From positions 1 through 34,294 of the forward strand of contig JAFGJE010000211.1 in the NCBI GenBank assembly GCA_016929245.1: 34,294 nt of DNA, read 5' to 3'. The notes under the pieces are model-generated. The model did not search any database, had not been told where the DNA came from, and saw nothing but the letters and a program-made list of their open reading frames with translations. Position numbers and translations under genes: made by a program. Source of the DNA: Phycisphaerae bacterium. GTDB lineage: Bacteria; Planctomycetota; Phycisphaerae; SM23-33. Within the stretch, counting starts at the first letter, position 1, and each line of letters opens with the position of its first letter. Positions 15,691 to 23,448 of the stretch are shown here, piece after piece.

Positions 15691-16338
15691 ATGGACAAGA
15701 ACGAACCATCCCGCGTCACCGCCCCCGCCAAGTGCAGCCGTTGCCACGCGGAGATTCCCAATCCCGTCGTGTGCGACTATTGCAAGTCGGTCAATCCCGG
15801 CGCTGCCGTCATGGACTACTTCACGCTGCTGGGCGTGCCCGAAACGTTTGAAATCGACGAGAGCGAACTGCGCCGGCGATACCTGACGTTAAGCCGCCAC
15901 GCCCATCCCGACTTTCACGTCCAGGAGGATCCGGAAGTCCAGCAGTTGCACCTGCGGGTCTCCTCGACCCTCAACGAAGCCTACCAGACCCTGCGCGACC
16001 CTGCCTCGCGGGCGGCGTATCTGATCGAATGCCTGGGCGGAAAGAGCATGGCCGAGGACAAATCCGTGCCCGACGGATTCCTCGCGACGATGATGATGAT
16101 GCGGGAAGAACTCGAAGAAGCCTGCCAAGACGGTAACACCGAAGAATGCAAGAGGCTGGGCAAGGTTCTCCGGACGCAGCACGACGGGCTGCTGCGACGC
16201 ATCGGCGAACTGTTCGAGCAATACCAACAGGCCGTCGCCTGCCGGGCGGTCACGCGGGGACTGCTGGCGGAGATTCGCCAACAGGTCAACGCCGTGTCCT
16301 ACGTGAAAAAACTCCTCTCGCGGGTGGAAGAGAAATAA
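15691..16338 (+). CDS. hscB: Fe-S co-chaperone HscB with N-terminal tetracysteine domain
   Basis: The 215-residue J-protein has the HPD motif at 72-74 (SRHAHPDF) within DYFTLLGVP...LRRRYLTLSR, followed by the C-terminal helical bundle that binds IscU. It stimulates the HscA ATPase and delivers IscU to it. Before the J domain, C15-x2-C18 and C28-x2-C31 form a zinc-ribbon-like tetracysteine module. E. coli HscB lacks this, but human HSCB has it in the same place. The ATG at 15691 is preferred; the frame extends upstream only through repeat DNA. The Shine-Dalgarno is weak. It lies between iscA and hscA, as in other ISC operons. Confidence 0.9.
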   Translation: MDKNEPSRVTAPAKCSRCHAEIPNPVVCDYCKSVNPGAAVMDYFTLLGVPETFEIDESELRRRYLTLSRHAHPDFHVQEDPEVQQLHLRVSSTLNEAYQTLRDPASRAAYLIECLGGKSMAEDKSVPDGFLATMMMMREELEEACQDGNTEECKRLGKVLRTQHDGLLRRIGELFEQYQQAVACRAVTRGLLAEIRQQVNAVSYVKKLLSRVEEK

Positions 16339-16350
16339 ACATTATAATTA

Positions 16351-16380
16351 GGGTGCCGCGCTCCGCGAACCACGGCACCC
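16351..16380. repeat. GGGTGCCG...CGGCACCC palindrome between hscB and hscA
   Basis: GGGTGCCG at 16351-16358 pairs perfectly with CGGCACCC at 16373-16380 around CGCTCCGCGAACCA. It is a shortened version of the larger repeat at 30574-30667, which has the same ends and the same CGCGAACCACGGCACCC right arm. Confidence 0.75.
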
Positions 16381-16392
16381 ATACCATGAATT

Positions 16393-18252
16393 ATGGAAAA
16401 ACAACCGACCATTTTAGGTATCGACCTGGGCACGACGAATTCCCTCGGGGCGATCATGAAGGACGCCGGCCCGGAGGTCATCGCCGACGCCGATGGCGAA
16501 TCGCTCGTGCCGAGCGTCATCGCCTTCGACTCCGAAGGCAAGGTGACCGTCGGAACCGCCGCCCGCGCCCACGCGGTGGAAAACCCCCTCGCGACGGTCT
16601 TTTCGATCAAGCGTCTGATGGGACGAAGCCTCTCCGACGTCCGCGAGGACCTGACGCACCTGCCGTACGCCGTCGTCGCCGGCCCGCGCGGGTCGGCGTG
16701 CGTGAACGTCAACGGCCAGGTTCGCGCACCGCAGGAACTCTCCGCGATCGTGCTGCGGGAAATCCAGTCCCGCGCCGCCGCGGCGCTGGGGGAGCAGATC
16801 ACCCGGGCGGTCATTACCGTGCCGGCGTATTTCGACGACGCCCAGCGCCACGCCACCCGCGAAGCGGGGCAACTCGCCGGACTGGAGGTGTTGCGGATCG
16901 TCAACGAACCGACAGCCGCCGCCCTGGCGTACGGCCTGGATCGCCAGACCGACGCGACGATCGCGGTCTACGACCTGGGCGGCGGAACGTTCGACGTGTC
17001 CATCCTGCACGTCTCGGAGGGCGTCTTCCAGGTGCTTTCGACCAACGGCGACACGCGCCTGGGTGGCGACGACTTCGACCGCGAACTGATCGATCTGATC
17101 ACCGGCGAAATCCGCGAGCGGTTCGGGCGGGAGATCACCTTCGGACCCGCCACGCGCCAGGCGCTGCGCAACTTCGCGGAGGCCGCCAAGATTCGCCTCT
17201 CCCAGCGGGAGACCGCCGACGTGCGGATCGACCTCGGCGACGGCAGAGTGTATACACGCGCGATCACGCGCGAGGAATTCGAGGCCCGGATTCAATCCCA
17301 CGTGGATCACACGCTGGAGCATTGTCGCCGCGCGCTTTCCGACGCGAAACTCACCGCCTCCGAGATCGACGAGGTGATTCTCGTCGGCGGAAGCACGCGG
17401 ATTCCGCTGGTGCGCCGGGCCGTGGAGGAGTTGTTCCAGCGACGGCCTTATACCGCGATCGATCCCGATCGCGTGGTGGCGCTGGGCGCGGCCGTCCAGG
17501 CGGGGATTCTCGCCGGACGGAAGCGCGACACGCTGCTGCTCGACGTCACGCCGCTTTCGCTGGGCATCGAGACCCTCGGAGGCGCGATGGGCAAGCTGAT
17601 CATGCGAAACAGCACGATTCCCCGCACGGCGACGGAGACGTTCACGACGTCCGTGGACGGGCAGACGTCGGTGGATATCAATATTCTCCAGGGCGAGCGG
17701 GAACTCGCGGAGGACTGCCGGCTGTTGGGAAAATTCCAACTGACGGGCATCCCGCCCATGCCGGCCGGGGCGCCGCGGATCCAGGTGACGTTTCTCATCG
17801 ACGCCAACGGGATCTTAAACGTCTCGGCCCGCGAGGAGCGCAGCGGAAGGGCCGCCGCGGTGCAGGTGACGCCGGCGGCGGGACTGACGAAGGAGGAGAT
17901 CGGAAGGGTGGTCAAGGAATCCGTGCGACACGCGCGGCGGGACATGACGGCCCACCGCCTGATCGACGTGCGCAACGAATCGCATCGCGTGCTGGGAGCG
18001 ATTGACAAGGCGCTGGCGAACGCGGCCGACATTCTGACGGACGAACAGCGAAGAAAACTCGACGCGGCGGTCGAGCGCGTCCGGACGCTGATGGATACGA
18101 ACGACGATCCGGACGAACTGTACCGGGCGATGCGCGACGCCAACGACGCGGCCGGCCCGTTGACGCGGTACCAGATGGACGAGGTGCTCTCAAAAACGTT
18201 CCGGGGAAAGAGCGCCAAAGACCTCGATCCGCGGATCGGGACGGAAGAATAA
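16393..18252 (+). CDS. hscA: Hsp70-type chaperone HscA
   Basis: The 619-residue protein (E. coli HscA is 616) has an N-terminal ATPase with [21 protein letters not shown] and [11 protein letters not shown]. The substrate domain has [14 protein letters not shown] and [18 protein letters not shown]; the latter is closer to HscA than to DnaK. It has no DnaK-type EEV acidic tail. It binds the LPPVK motif of IscU, present in the scaffold encoded here, and drives cluster transfer with HscB. The ATG at 16393 starts right before the conserved N-terminus; it has no good Shine-Dalgarno because a repeat sits upstream. Confidence 0.95.
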   Translation: MEKQPTILGIDLGTTNSLGAIMKDAGPEVIADADGESLVPSVIAFDSEGKVTVGTAARAHAVENPLATVFSIKRLMGRSLSDVREDLTHLPYAVVAGPRGSACVNVNGQVRAPQELSAIVLREIQSRAAAALGEQITRAVITVPAYFDDAQRHATREAGQLAGLEVLRIVNEPTAAALAYGLDRQTDATIAVYDLGGGTFDVSILHVSEGVFQVLSTNGDTRLGGDDFDRELIDLITGEIRERFGREITFGPATRQALRNFAEAAKIRLSQRETADVRIDLGDGRVYTRAITREEFEARIQSHVDHTLEHCRRALSDAKLTASEIDEVILVGGSTRIPLVRRAVEELFQRRPYTAIDPDRVVALGAAVQAGILAGRKRDTLLLDVTPLSLGIETLGGAMGKLIMRNSTIPRTATETFTTSVDGQTSVDINILQGERELAEDCRLLGKFQLTGIPPMPAGAPRIQVTFLIDANGILNVSAREERSGRAAAVQVTPAAGLTKEEIGRVVKESVRHARRDMTAHRLIDVRNESHRVLGAIDKALANAADILTDEQRRKLDAAVERVRTLMDTNDDPDELYRAMRDANDAAGPLTRYQMDEVLSKTFRGKSAKDLDPRIGTEE

Positions 18253-18266
18253 AGTATATTTCCTCG

Positions 18267-18341
18267 CCAGGCGGAGCACCTGCTCCGCCTGGTTTCCGAA
18301 ATCGACGGTCGAAGACGTGGTGGAGCAGGTGCTCCACCACG
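18267..18341. repeat. Double palindrome between hscA and fdx (family 3, copy 2)
   Basis: CCAGGCGGAGCACCTGCTCC... (18267-18292) and CGTGGTGGAGCAGGTGCTCC... (18316-18341) are both perfect palindromes. The layout and sequence match the copy at 15597-15671 with only a few changes, mostly in the spacer. Two close copies 2.7 kb apart in one operon offer a site for recombination that would delete hscB-hscA. Confidence 0.85.
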
Positions 18342-18353
18342 CAGTACTATAAC

Positions 18354-18719
18354 ATGCACAAGTATCATGTAACATTTCAACCCATGGACAAAACCGTGGA
18401 AGTGAATCCGGATGAGTATCCCTACGGCGATCACGGGTTACCGGGGAGTCTGCTGGATATCGCGCTGGTCAACGGGATCCCCATCGAACACGCCTGCGGC
18501 GGGGTGGGCGCCTGCGCGACGTGTCACGTGATCGTGACGGCGGGGCGGGAGAATCTCTCCCCTCCGACGGAGGAGGAACTGGACCAGGTGGAACTCGCCC
18601 CCGGTTCGACGCCCGATTCGCGCTTAGCGTGCCGGGCGGTCGTGCGGGGCGACGTGACGGTAACCATCCCCACATGGAACCGAAACGCCGTTCGTGAACA
18701 TGATACGTTGTCATCCTGA
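18354..18719 (+). CDS. fdx: Adrenodoxin-type 2Fe-2S ferredoxin of the ISC system
   Basis: The 121-residue ferredoxin has the ISC-type ligand set C48-x5-C54-x2-C57-x35-C93 (HACGGVGACATCH and RLACRAVV). It supplies electrons for cluster assembly on IscU. It is the last gene of the ISC operon. The family-like C-terminus ends about IPTWNRNAVREH; the final DTLSS and the TGA stop come from the TGTCATCCTGAGCGG repeat that starts at 18709. Confidence 0.92.
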   Translation: MHKYHVTFQPMDKTVEVNPDEYPYGDHGLPGSLLDIALVNGIPIEHACGGVGACATCHVIVTAGRENLSPPTEEELDQVELAPGSTPDSRLACRAVVRGDVTVTIPTWNRNAVREHDTLSS

Positions 18720-18824
18720 GCGGAGCGAGTCTTCGAGCCCCTGAGGGGTAAACTTCGTCGAAGGACCTTACGGGTTTGATGGCGTGAGGTCCTTCGACTT
18801 CGCTGCGCTACGCTCAGGATGACA
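18709..18824. repeat. REP-like palindrome at the end of the ISC operon
   Basis: TGTCATCCTGAGCG (18709-18722) pairs with CGCTCAGGATGACA (18811-18824). Inside, GTCGAAGGACCTTACG pairs with CGTGAGGTCCTTCGAC. It overlaps the fdx stop codon and could also act as a transcription-ending or mRNA-stabilising hairpin. Related copies: 10180-10316 and 28466-28566. Confidence 0.8.
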
Positions 18825-18939
18825 GAATAACTGCTCCGTGTTGACAGAAACTCCGCTGCCCGTTTCCAGCTTCCCGTTTTTTCCCATCTTGCATTTCCCG
18901 GATTCCGGGGTATGATAAGGTCTTTACGGGAGACGAGAT

Positions 18940-19170
18940 ATGCGAATGATGACCGGCGCGATTCTGATCCTTGCCAGCGTGGTCCTTCTGGCGGTGCACG
19001 GATATATCAATTCCATCGAGGCCGACGGCGTGTTGAAATTGCCGAACTGGCAGAAATACTACGCCTACGCCATCGGTATTATCGGATGGCTGTTCATGGT
19101 CTGGGGACTCCTGAAGGATCTTCGCTCGACGCGATATCAATCCAAAGGCCGTCGGAAAGGCGACACGTAG
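18940..19170 (+). CDS. Small two-helix membrane protein
   Basis: The 76-residue protein has two hydrophobic helices, about 4-22 (MTGAILILASVVLLAVHGY) and 41-59 (YYAYAIGIIGWLFMVWGLL), and a basic, probably cytoplasmic tail (STRYQSKGRRKGDT). GGGAGA lies 6 bases before the ATG, which makes this a real translated gene. No family was recognised. It stands alone between two repeats, upstream of the ribosomal operon. Confidence 0.65.
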   Translation: MRMMTGAILILASVVLLAVHGYINSIEADGVLKLPNWQKYYAYAIGIIGWLFMVWGLLKDLRSTRYQSKGRRKGDT

Positions 19171-19181
19171 CGAAACCCGTG

Positions 19182-19310
19182 CGCATCGGCGGTTTTTCCC
19201 GTCGGCGGAAGGATTTTCCACGATCCGCGGTCGACCAAAACCCGAACAAATCCGCCCGATTTCCCCCATGGGATTCTTCGCGGGGAGGAAAAAGAAAAAC
19301 CTCCGATTCG
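19182..19310. repeat. Long-range inverted repeat upstream of rplM
   Basis: CGCATCGGCGGTTTTTC (19182-19198) matches the reverse complement of GAAAAACCTCCGATTCG (19294-19310) at 15 of 17 positions. The interior has no gene. It is probably another small palindromic element; alternatively it could fold as a leader of the upstream transcript. Confidence 0.5.
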
Positions 19311-19323
19311 CGGAAAAACCATC

Positions 19324-19352
19324 TTGACTTGCAATCACAGCAAGCCCATAAT
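19324..19352 (+). promoter_or_regulatory. Promoter of rplM-rpsI
   Basis: The -35 is TTGACT (19324-19329), the spacer 17 bases, and the -10 CATAAT (19347-19352). This leaves a leader of about 70 bases before rplM. No L13 autogenous site was identified. Confidence 0.65.
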
Positions 19353-19427
19353 ACGAGGCTCTTTACAATCTCATGGTATGATACGAACCCAGCCGACGCA
19401 CATCGGCGAGAAGAACGCAGGACGAAT

Positions 19428-19865
19428 ATGGCAGTGAAGACATACATGGCCAAGACGGGCGAGATCCAAGCCAGGTGGTATCTGGTCGACGCGACGGACA
19501 AACCGGTCGGACGACTGGCGGCCGACCTTGCGCGCATCCTCCAGGGGAAACATCGCCCCGAATACACGCCTCACGTGGACACCGGCGATTTTGTCATCGT
19601 CGTGAACGCCGAGAAGGTCAAACACACCGGCGAGAATAAAACCAAGCAGCGCGTCTACCGGCGCTACAGCGGATATCCCGGCGGATACCGGGAAATCACC
19701 GTCGAGGAAATGCTCCAAAGGCATCCGGAGCGCGTCGTCACCGAGGCCGTTCGACGCATGCTGCCCAAGACCCGCCTGGGACGGGCGATGCTGCAGAAAC
19801 TGAAAGTCTACACCGGCCCGGATCATCATCACCAGGCCCAGAAACCCGAAGCGTTGGAAATCTAA
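19428..19865 (+). CDS. rplM: 50S ribosomal protein L13
   Basis: The 145-residue protein has the L13 signature: WYLVDATDKPVGRLA near the start and YTGPDHHHQAQKPE at the end. Length is normal (142 in E. coli). The ATG at 19428 has AGGA 5 bases upstream; the open frame reaching back to 18912 covers other elements. It is the first gene of the usual rplM-rpsI pair. Confidence 0.95.
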   Translation: MAVKTYMAKTGEIQARWYLVDATDKPVGRLAADLARILQGKHRPEYTPHVDTGDFVIVVNAEKVKHTGENKTKQRVYRRYSGYPGGYREITVEEMLQRHPERVVTEAVRRMLPKTRLGRAMLQKLKVYTGPDHHHQAQKPEALEI

Positions 19866-19898
19866 TTCACACGCATTTGACTCGCAGAGAAAAAGACT

Positions 19899-20543
19899 AT
19901 GAGCGAAGAGACCAAACCCGTGCCGGAAGAAACCAACGACGCCCCCGCGGCGGAGGAAACCCCCACAACCGATGACGCTTCCCAGGCGGAAGTAGCTCCC
20001 GAGGCCCGGGAAAAATCCCCCGCCTCCGAAGACCGGAAAAAGGCGCCCAAGGGCGACGCGTCCGCCAAGGATGAGAAAAAGCCCGCCAAGGTCAAGAAGG
20101 AGGCGCCCGCCGAGGAACCCAAACCCAGCCGCACCGCGCCGCCTCTGCCCGAGGGTGTGCGGTTCATCTGGGGCACGGGTCGACGGAAGTCCGCCATCGC
20201 CCGCGTTCGGATTCGTCCGGGCGAGGGGAAAATCCTCATCAACAAACGCGAGTACACCGACTACTTCCCGCACCTGAAGGACCAGGAAGTCGTTCTGTCT
20301 CCCTTAGAGGCGCTGGGGATGCTCCGGAGTTACGACATCTGGGTCAACCTCAAGGGCGGCGGATGGACCGGACAGTCCGGCGCGGTGTCGCTCGGTCTGG
20401 CCCGCGCGCTGGCGAAGCACATGCCCGAAATCGAACGCGACCTGCGCCACAAAGGCCTCTTGACCCGCGACGCCCGCGAGAAAGAGCGGAAGAAACCGGG
20501 ACAGCCCGGCGCCCGCAAACGGTTCCAGTTCTCCAAGCGTTAA
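19899..20543 (+). CDS. rpsI: 30S ribosomal protein S9 with long charged N-terminal extension
   Basis: The S9 core starts about residue 84 ([17 protein letters not shown]) and ends with the conserved [17 protein letters not shown], whose C-terminal SKR tail reaches the ribosomal P-site tRNA. Before it lies an extension of about 83 residues rich in Glu, Ala, Pro and Lys, acidic first and basic later, without predicted fold. Usual S9 is about 130 residues, so this 214-residue form is unusually long. The ATG lies 33 bases after rplM; its Shine-Dalgarno is weak. No internal start with a good ribosome site was seen near the core, which supports the long form. Confidence 0.93.
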   Translation: MSEETKPVPEETNDAPAAEETPTTDDASQAEVAPEAREKSPASEDRKKAPKGDASAKDEKKPAKVKKEAPAEEPKPSRTAPPLPEGVRFIWGTGRRKSAIARVRIRPGEGKILINKREYTDYFPHLKDQEVVLSPLEALGMLRSYDIWVNLKGGGWTGQSGAVSLGLARALAKHMPEIERDLRHKGLLTRDAREKERKKPGQPGARKRFQFSKR

Positions 20544-20566
20544 CCTGGACGAACCCACGAGAAATC

Positions 20567-20601
20567 AAAAACCCCGGCGTCAAAAGGCGTCGGGGTTTTT
20601 T
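20567..20601 (+). terminator. Intrinsic terminator of rplM-rpsI
   Basis: AAAACCCCGGCG pairs with CGTCGGGGTTTT (one G-T pair) around TCAAAAGG and is followed by six T residues. It begins about 25 bases after the rpsI stop codon. Confidence 0.9.
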
Positions 20602-20606
20602 GTTTC

Positions 20607-20639
20607 TGGGGACTGGGGTCTGGGGACTTGGGACTGGGA
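20607..20639. repeat. GGGGACTGGGGTCTGGGGACTTGGG simple repeat
   Basis: Three imperfect GGGGACT(T/G)GG units lie directly behind the terminator. The same repeat family appears, inverted, in the first codons of argC (21092-21123), so the pseudogene between them is flanked by inverted copies. Confidence 0.7.
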
Positions 20640-20675
20640 AGAATTACAAATATAAATACATAGGGAGAAGGAAAC

Positions 20676-21052
20676 ATGAAACGTATTCGGAGTTATCAGG
20701 ATTTGGACGTTTGGCAAATCGCGAGAAAATTGGTGAAGCAAATTTATGTTCTGACGTTACAATTTCAAAAATCGAACAGTTTGGATTAACCCAACAAATT
20801 CGACGTGCCGCCGTTTCGGTTCCATCCAACATCGCGGAAGGATACGGCCGAGGAACTCGGAAAGAGTACGTTCATTATCTGCACGTGGCCCGTGGAAGTT
20901 TATAGGAAGTAGAAACACAATTGATTTTAGCACAGGATTTGAATTATGTTTCCCTGGTGGAGAATGAAATCCAACAGGAATTGGTTTCCTGTTCCAAGAT
21001 GTTGCATGCACTCATTCGAAGCCTGGAAAACCAGAACGATAAAGGATCATAA
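20676..21052 (+). pseudogene. Four-helix bundle protein (S23 / 23S intervening-sequence family), inactivated
   Basis: Start [14 protein letters not shown], then [20 protein letters not shown] and EVETQLILAQDLNY are hallmarks of the four-helix-bundle (S23) family. The frame is broken twice. One base seems lost near 20774 (TCGAACAG where TCGGAACAG would keep KSEQFGLT). A TAG at 20903-20905 stands where the family has Tyr (GSL-Y-EVETQ). With both repaired, the gene would encode about 125 residues and end at 21052. AGGGAGAAGG precedes the ATG. AT-richer than its neighbours. Family members often occur as stray genes or within 23S rRNA insertions. Confidence 0.8.
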
Positions 21053-21054
21053 CG

Positions 21055-22137
21055 TTGTCTAAAAAATCCAATTCATCCCGAGTATCGAGTTCCCAGTCCC
21101 CAAATCCCAGTCCCCAGTCCCCAATTCGAGTCGTTCTGGTCGGCGGGAGCGGGTACGCGGGGTATGAGGCCTTGCGCTGGTTGGCGCGACACCCAGCCGC
21201 CGAGGTGGTCGGTGTGTTCGGGCCGGAACACGAACTGGGTCCGATGGACCGGTTCTATCCGCTGCTTTCGGGTCAGTGCGATTTGTCGCAGGAGCTGTTT
21301 TCCGAGAAGGCGATCAAGGCCCTCAAAGCCGACCTGGCGATGCTCTGCGTACCGCACAAGGTGGCCATGAGCTACGTGCCGATCCTGCGAAAACTGCACC
21401 TGCGCGTGATCGACTGGTCCGCGGACTACCGCCTCACCGACGCGGCGGAATACGAAAAATGGTACTGCCCGCACACGGATCCCGAGGGACTCGCCGAAGC
21501 GGTGTACGGCCTGCCGGAATATTTCGCCAAACAGATCGCCAAAGCGGACCTGGTCGCCAACCCCGGGTGTTACCCGACCTGCGCCGCCTTGCCGCTGGCG
21601 CCGCTGCTCCAGGCGGGATTGATCCGACCCGACGACATCGTCGTCAGCGCGATCAGCGGTGTGACCGGGGCCGGGCGCACGCCCAGCCTGAAGCAGCACT
21701 TCCCCGAACGGAACGAGAGCTTCGAGCCGTACGGCGTGGGCAATCATCGTCACATGCCCGAAATGGAGCAGGTCTTAACGACGATTACCGGCAAGAAAAC
21801 GACGCTGCTGTTTCAGCCGCACCTGTGTCCCATGGATCGCGGGATGCTCTGCACGATCTACGCGCGCCCCACGAGCCAGGACGTCACGCAGCTGCACCTG
21901 CTGAACGCCCTGGAGGCGACGTATTCCAACACGCCGTTCGTTCGCGTGCGGACGGACATCCTTCCGGCGACCAAGTACGTCGCCGACACCAACTACTGCG
22001 ACGTGACCGCGCGGCTGGCGAAGGGGCGCGTGCTCCTGTTCTCCGCGCTGGATAACCTCCTGAAAGGCGCCAGCACGCAGGCGATTCAGAACATGAACCT
22101 GATGTTCGGCCTGGACGAGACGACGGGCCTGTATTGA
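21055..22137 (+). CDS. argC: N-acetyl-gamma-glutamyl-phosphate reductase
   Basis: The enzyme performs the third step of ornithine/arginine synthesis, NADPH-dependent reduction of N-acetylglutamyl phosphate. GGSGYAG (residues 31-37) binds the nucleotide, C172 in NPGCYPT is the catalytic cysteine, and [10 protein letters not shown] is conserved. The start is a TTG with AAAGGA 8 bases upstream. It gives a 23-residue Ser/Pro/Gln-rich leader whose codons ([12 protein letters not shown]) are simply the inverted GGGGACTGGG repeat; no ATG or GTG start lies between it and the domain. Downstream, DHS-like and ODC-like genes follow closely, linking ornithine supply to polyamines. Confidence 0.92.
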   Translation: MSKKSNSSRVSSSQSPNPSPQSPIRVVLVGGSGYAGYEALRWLARHPAAEVVGVFGPEHELGPMDRFYPLLSGQCDLSQELFSEKAIKALKADLAMLCVPHKVAMSYVPILRKLHLRVIDWSADYRLTDAAEYEKWYCPHTDPEGLAEAVYGLPEYFAKQIAKADLVANPGCYPTCAALPLAPLLQAGLIRPDDIVVSAISGVTGAGRTPSLKQHFPERNESFEPYGVGNHRHMPEMEQVLTTITGKKTTLLFQPHLCPMDRGMLCTIYARPTSQDVTQLHLLNALEATYSNTPFVRVRTDILPATKYVADTNYCDVTARLAKGRVLLFSALDNLLKGASTQAIQNMNLMFGLDETTGLY

Positions 22138-22159
22138 TACTGGAAAGGACACCCTTGGT

Positions 22160-23332
22160 ATGAAATCGATTCAGCTTCCGAAGAAATTTATCAGCAAGTA
22201 CCCCCATAAATTCTGCAAAGGAAAGGACAAGTTCCTTCGCGGACAACGCATCCTGCCCAAGCCGATCACGGGCAAGGAATCGCTTTGCGATCTGATCGAC
22301 CGGACGTTCCTGGCGTACAACGCCGCCCGGCTGCAGGAAGGATGCAAACTGTTCGCGGAAAAAATGCTCGCCAATGACGGCGTGACGGTCGGGATGAGTC
22401 TCGCCGGGGCGCTGACGCCCGCGGGTTTGGGATCGTCGGCCGTCGTGCCGCTGATCCAGGCCGGGTTCGTCGACTGGATCGTCTCGACGGGCGCCAACCT
22501 GTATCACGACATGCACCACGCGATGAACCTGCCGTTGTACAAGGGTTCCGCGTTCGTGCGTGATCCGGAACTCCGCAAAGCCGGCGTCGTCCGCATCTAC
22601 GACATCTACCTCGAATACAACGACGTGCTGATGCGCACGGACGACATCCTGCGGAAGGTTCTCCTGCAGCCGGAATTCCAGAAGGAAATGGGCACCACGG
22701 AACTGCACTACCTGCTGGGCAAGTACTGCGCGGAATTCGAGAAACAGACCGGCCTGAAGGACGCCTCGATCCTGGCGGCAGCCTACCGCGCGGGCGTTCC
22801 GTGCTTCTGCCCCTCACCGGGCGATTCGACGATCGGCATGAACATCGCCGGGATCGAGCTGCGCGGCAGCAAGCTGCGCGTCAATCCCAGCATCGACGTG
22901 AACGAATCGACCGCCATCGTGCTGGACGCCAAGTTGCGGAAGAAAAAAACCGGCGTGGTGCTTGTCGGCGGCGGATCGCCGAAGAACTTCACCCTTCAGA
23001 CCGAGCCGCAGATCCAGGAAGTGCTCCGCATCAAGGAAGAAGGCCACGATTATTTCCTCCAGTTCACCGACGCCCGTCCCGACACGGGCGGGCTGTCGGG
23101 CGCGACGCCCTCGGAGGCGGTCAGTTGGGGGAAGGTCGATCCGACCCAACTGCCCGACGCGGTGGTGTGCTACCTCGATTCGACGGTCGCCCTGCCGATG
23201 CTGACGCACTACGCCTTGGCGAAAAAGCCCAAACGCAAACTCAAACGTCTGATCGACAAGCGCCCGGCGTTGATCGAAAAACTCACGAAGGAATACTTCA
23301 AACACAACCCCGACGCCACACCGCTGGATTGA
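22160..23332 (+). CDS. Deoxyhypusine-synthase-like enzyme, probable homospermidine synthase or related
   Basis: The 390-residue protein has the DHS fold marks: NAD-site regions [14 protein letters not shown] and [12 protein letters not shown], and [16 protein letters not shown], where K325 corresponds to the lysine that carries the aminobutyl group in human DHS (K329). Bacteria lack eIF5A, so bacterial DHS-like proteins are thought to act on free polyamines, for example to make homospermidine from putrescine or spermidine. The neighbour ODC-like gene supports a polyamine role. GGAAAGGA lies 10 bases before the ATG. The exact substrates cannot be read from the sequence. Confidence 0.8.
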   Translation: MKSIQLPKKFISKYPHKFCKGKDKFLRGQRILPKPITGKESLCDLIDRTFLAYNAARLQEGCKLFAEKMLANDGVTVGMSLAGALTPAGLGSSAVVPLIQAGFVDWIVSTGANLYHDMHHAMNLPLYKGSAFVRDPELRKAGVVRIYDIYLEYNDVLMRTDDILRKVLLQPEFQKEMGTTELHYLLGKYCAEFEKQTGLKDASILAAAYRAGVPCFCPSPGDSTIGMNIAGIELRGSKLRVNPSIDVNESTAIVLDAKLRKKKTGVVLVGGGSPKNFTLQTEPQIQEVLRIKEEGHDYFLQFTDARPDTGGLSGATPSEAVSWGKVDPTQLPDAVVCYLDSTVALPMLTHYALAKKPKRKLKRLIDKRPALIEKLTKEYFKHNPDATPLD

Positions 23333-23333
23333 G

Positions 23334-23435
23334 TGTCGCGGGCCTCCGGCCCGCGCGTACCGAGGGCGTCTCGCCCTCGAAATCGTTTTCGCGGCCAAGA
23401 TGGCCGCGACACGCGCGGGCGAGACGCCCGCGACA
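23334..23435. repeat. 102-bp palindromic element between the DHS-like and ODC-like genes
   Basis: The ends TGTCGCGGGC...CCCGCGCG and CGCGCGGG...GCCCGCGACA form inverted repeats of about 24 bp with a variable centre. Inner stems are CGAGGGCG/CGCCCTCG and GCGGCCA/TGGCCGC. It starts one base after the DHS-like stop codon and ends 13 bases before the next ATG, leaving only the ribosome site. Confidence 0.85.
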
Positions 23436-23448
23436 CAAAAGGAAAACC

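Noticed and set aside
16146..18005. 619-residue plus-strand open frame overlapping hscA
   Set aside because: Shifted-frame reading of hscA, Arg/Gly-rich low-complexity translation, no start signal.
22801..23448. 5' part of the long frame that continues into the ODC-like gene
   Set aside because: Lies inside the DHS-like gene in another frame; the family N-terminus starts at the ATG at 23449 with its own ribosome site.
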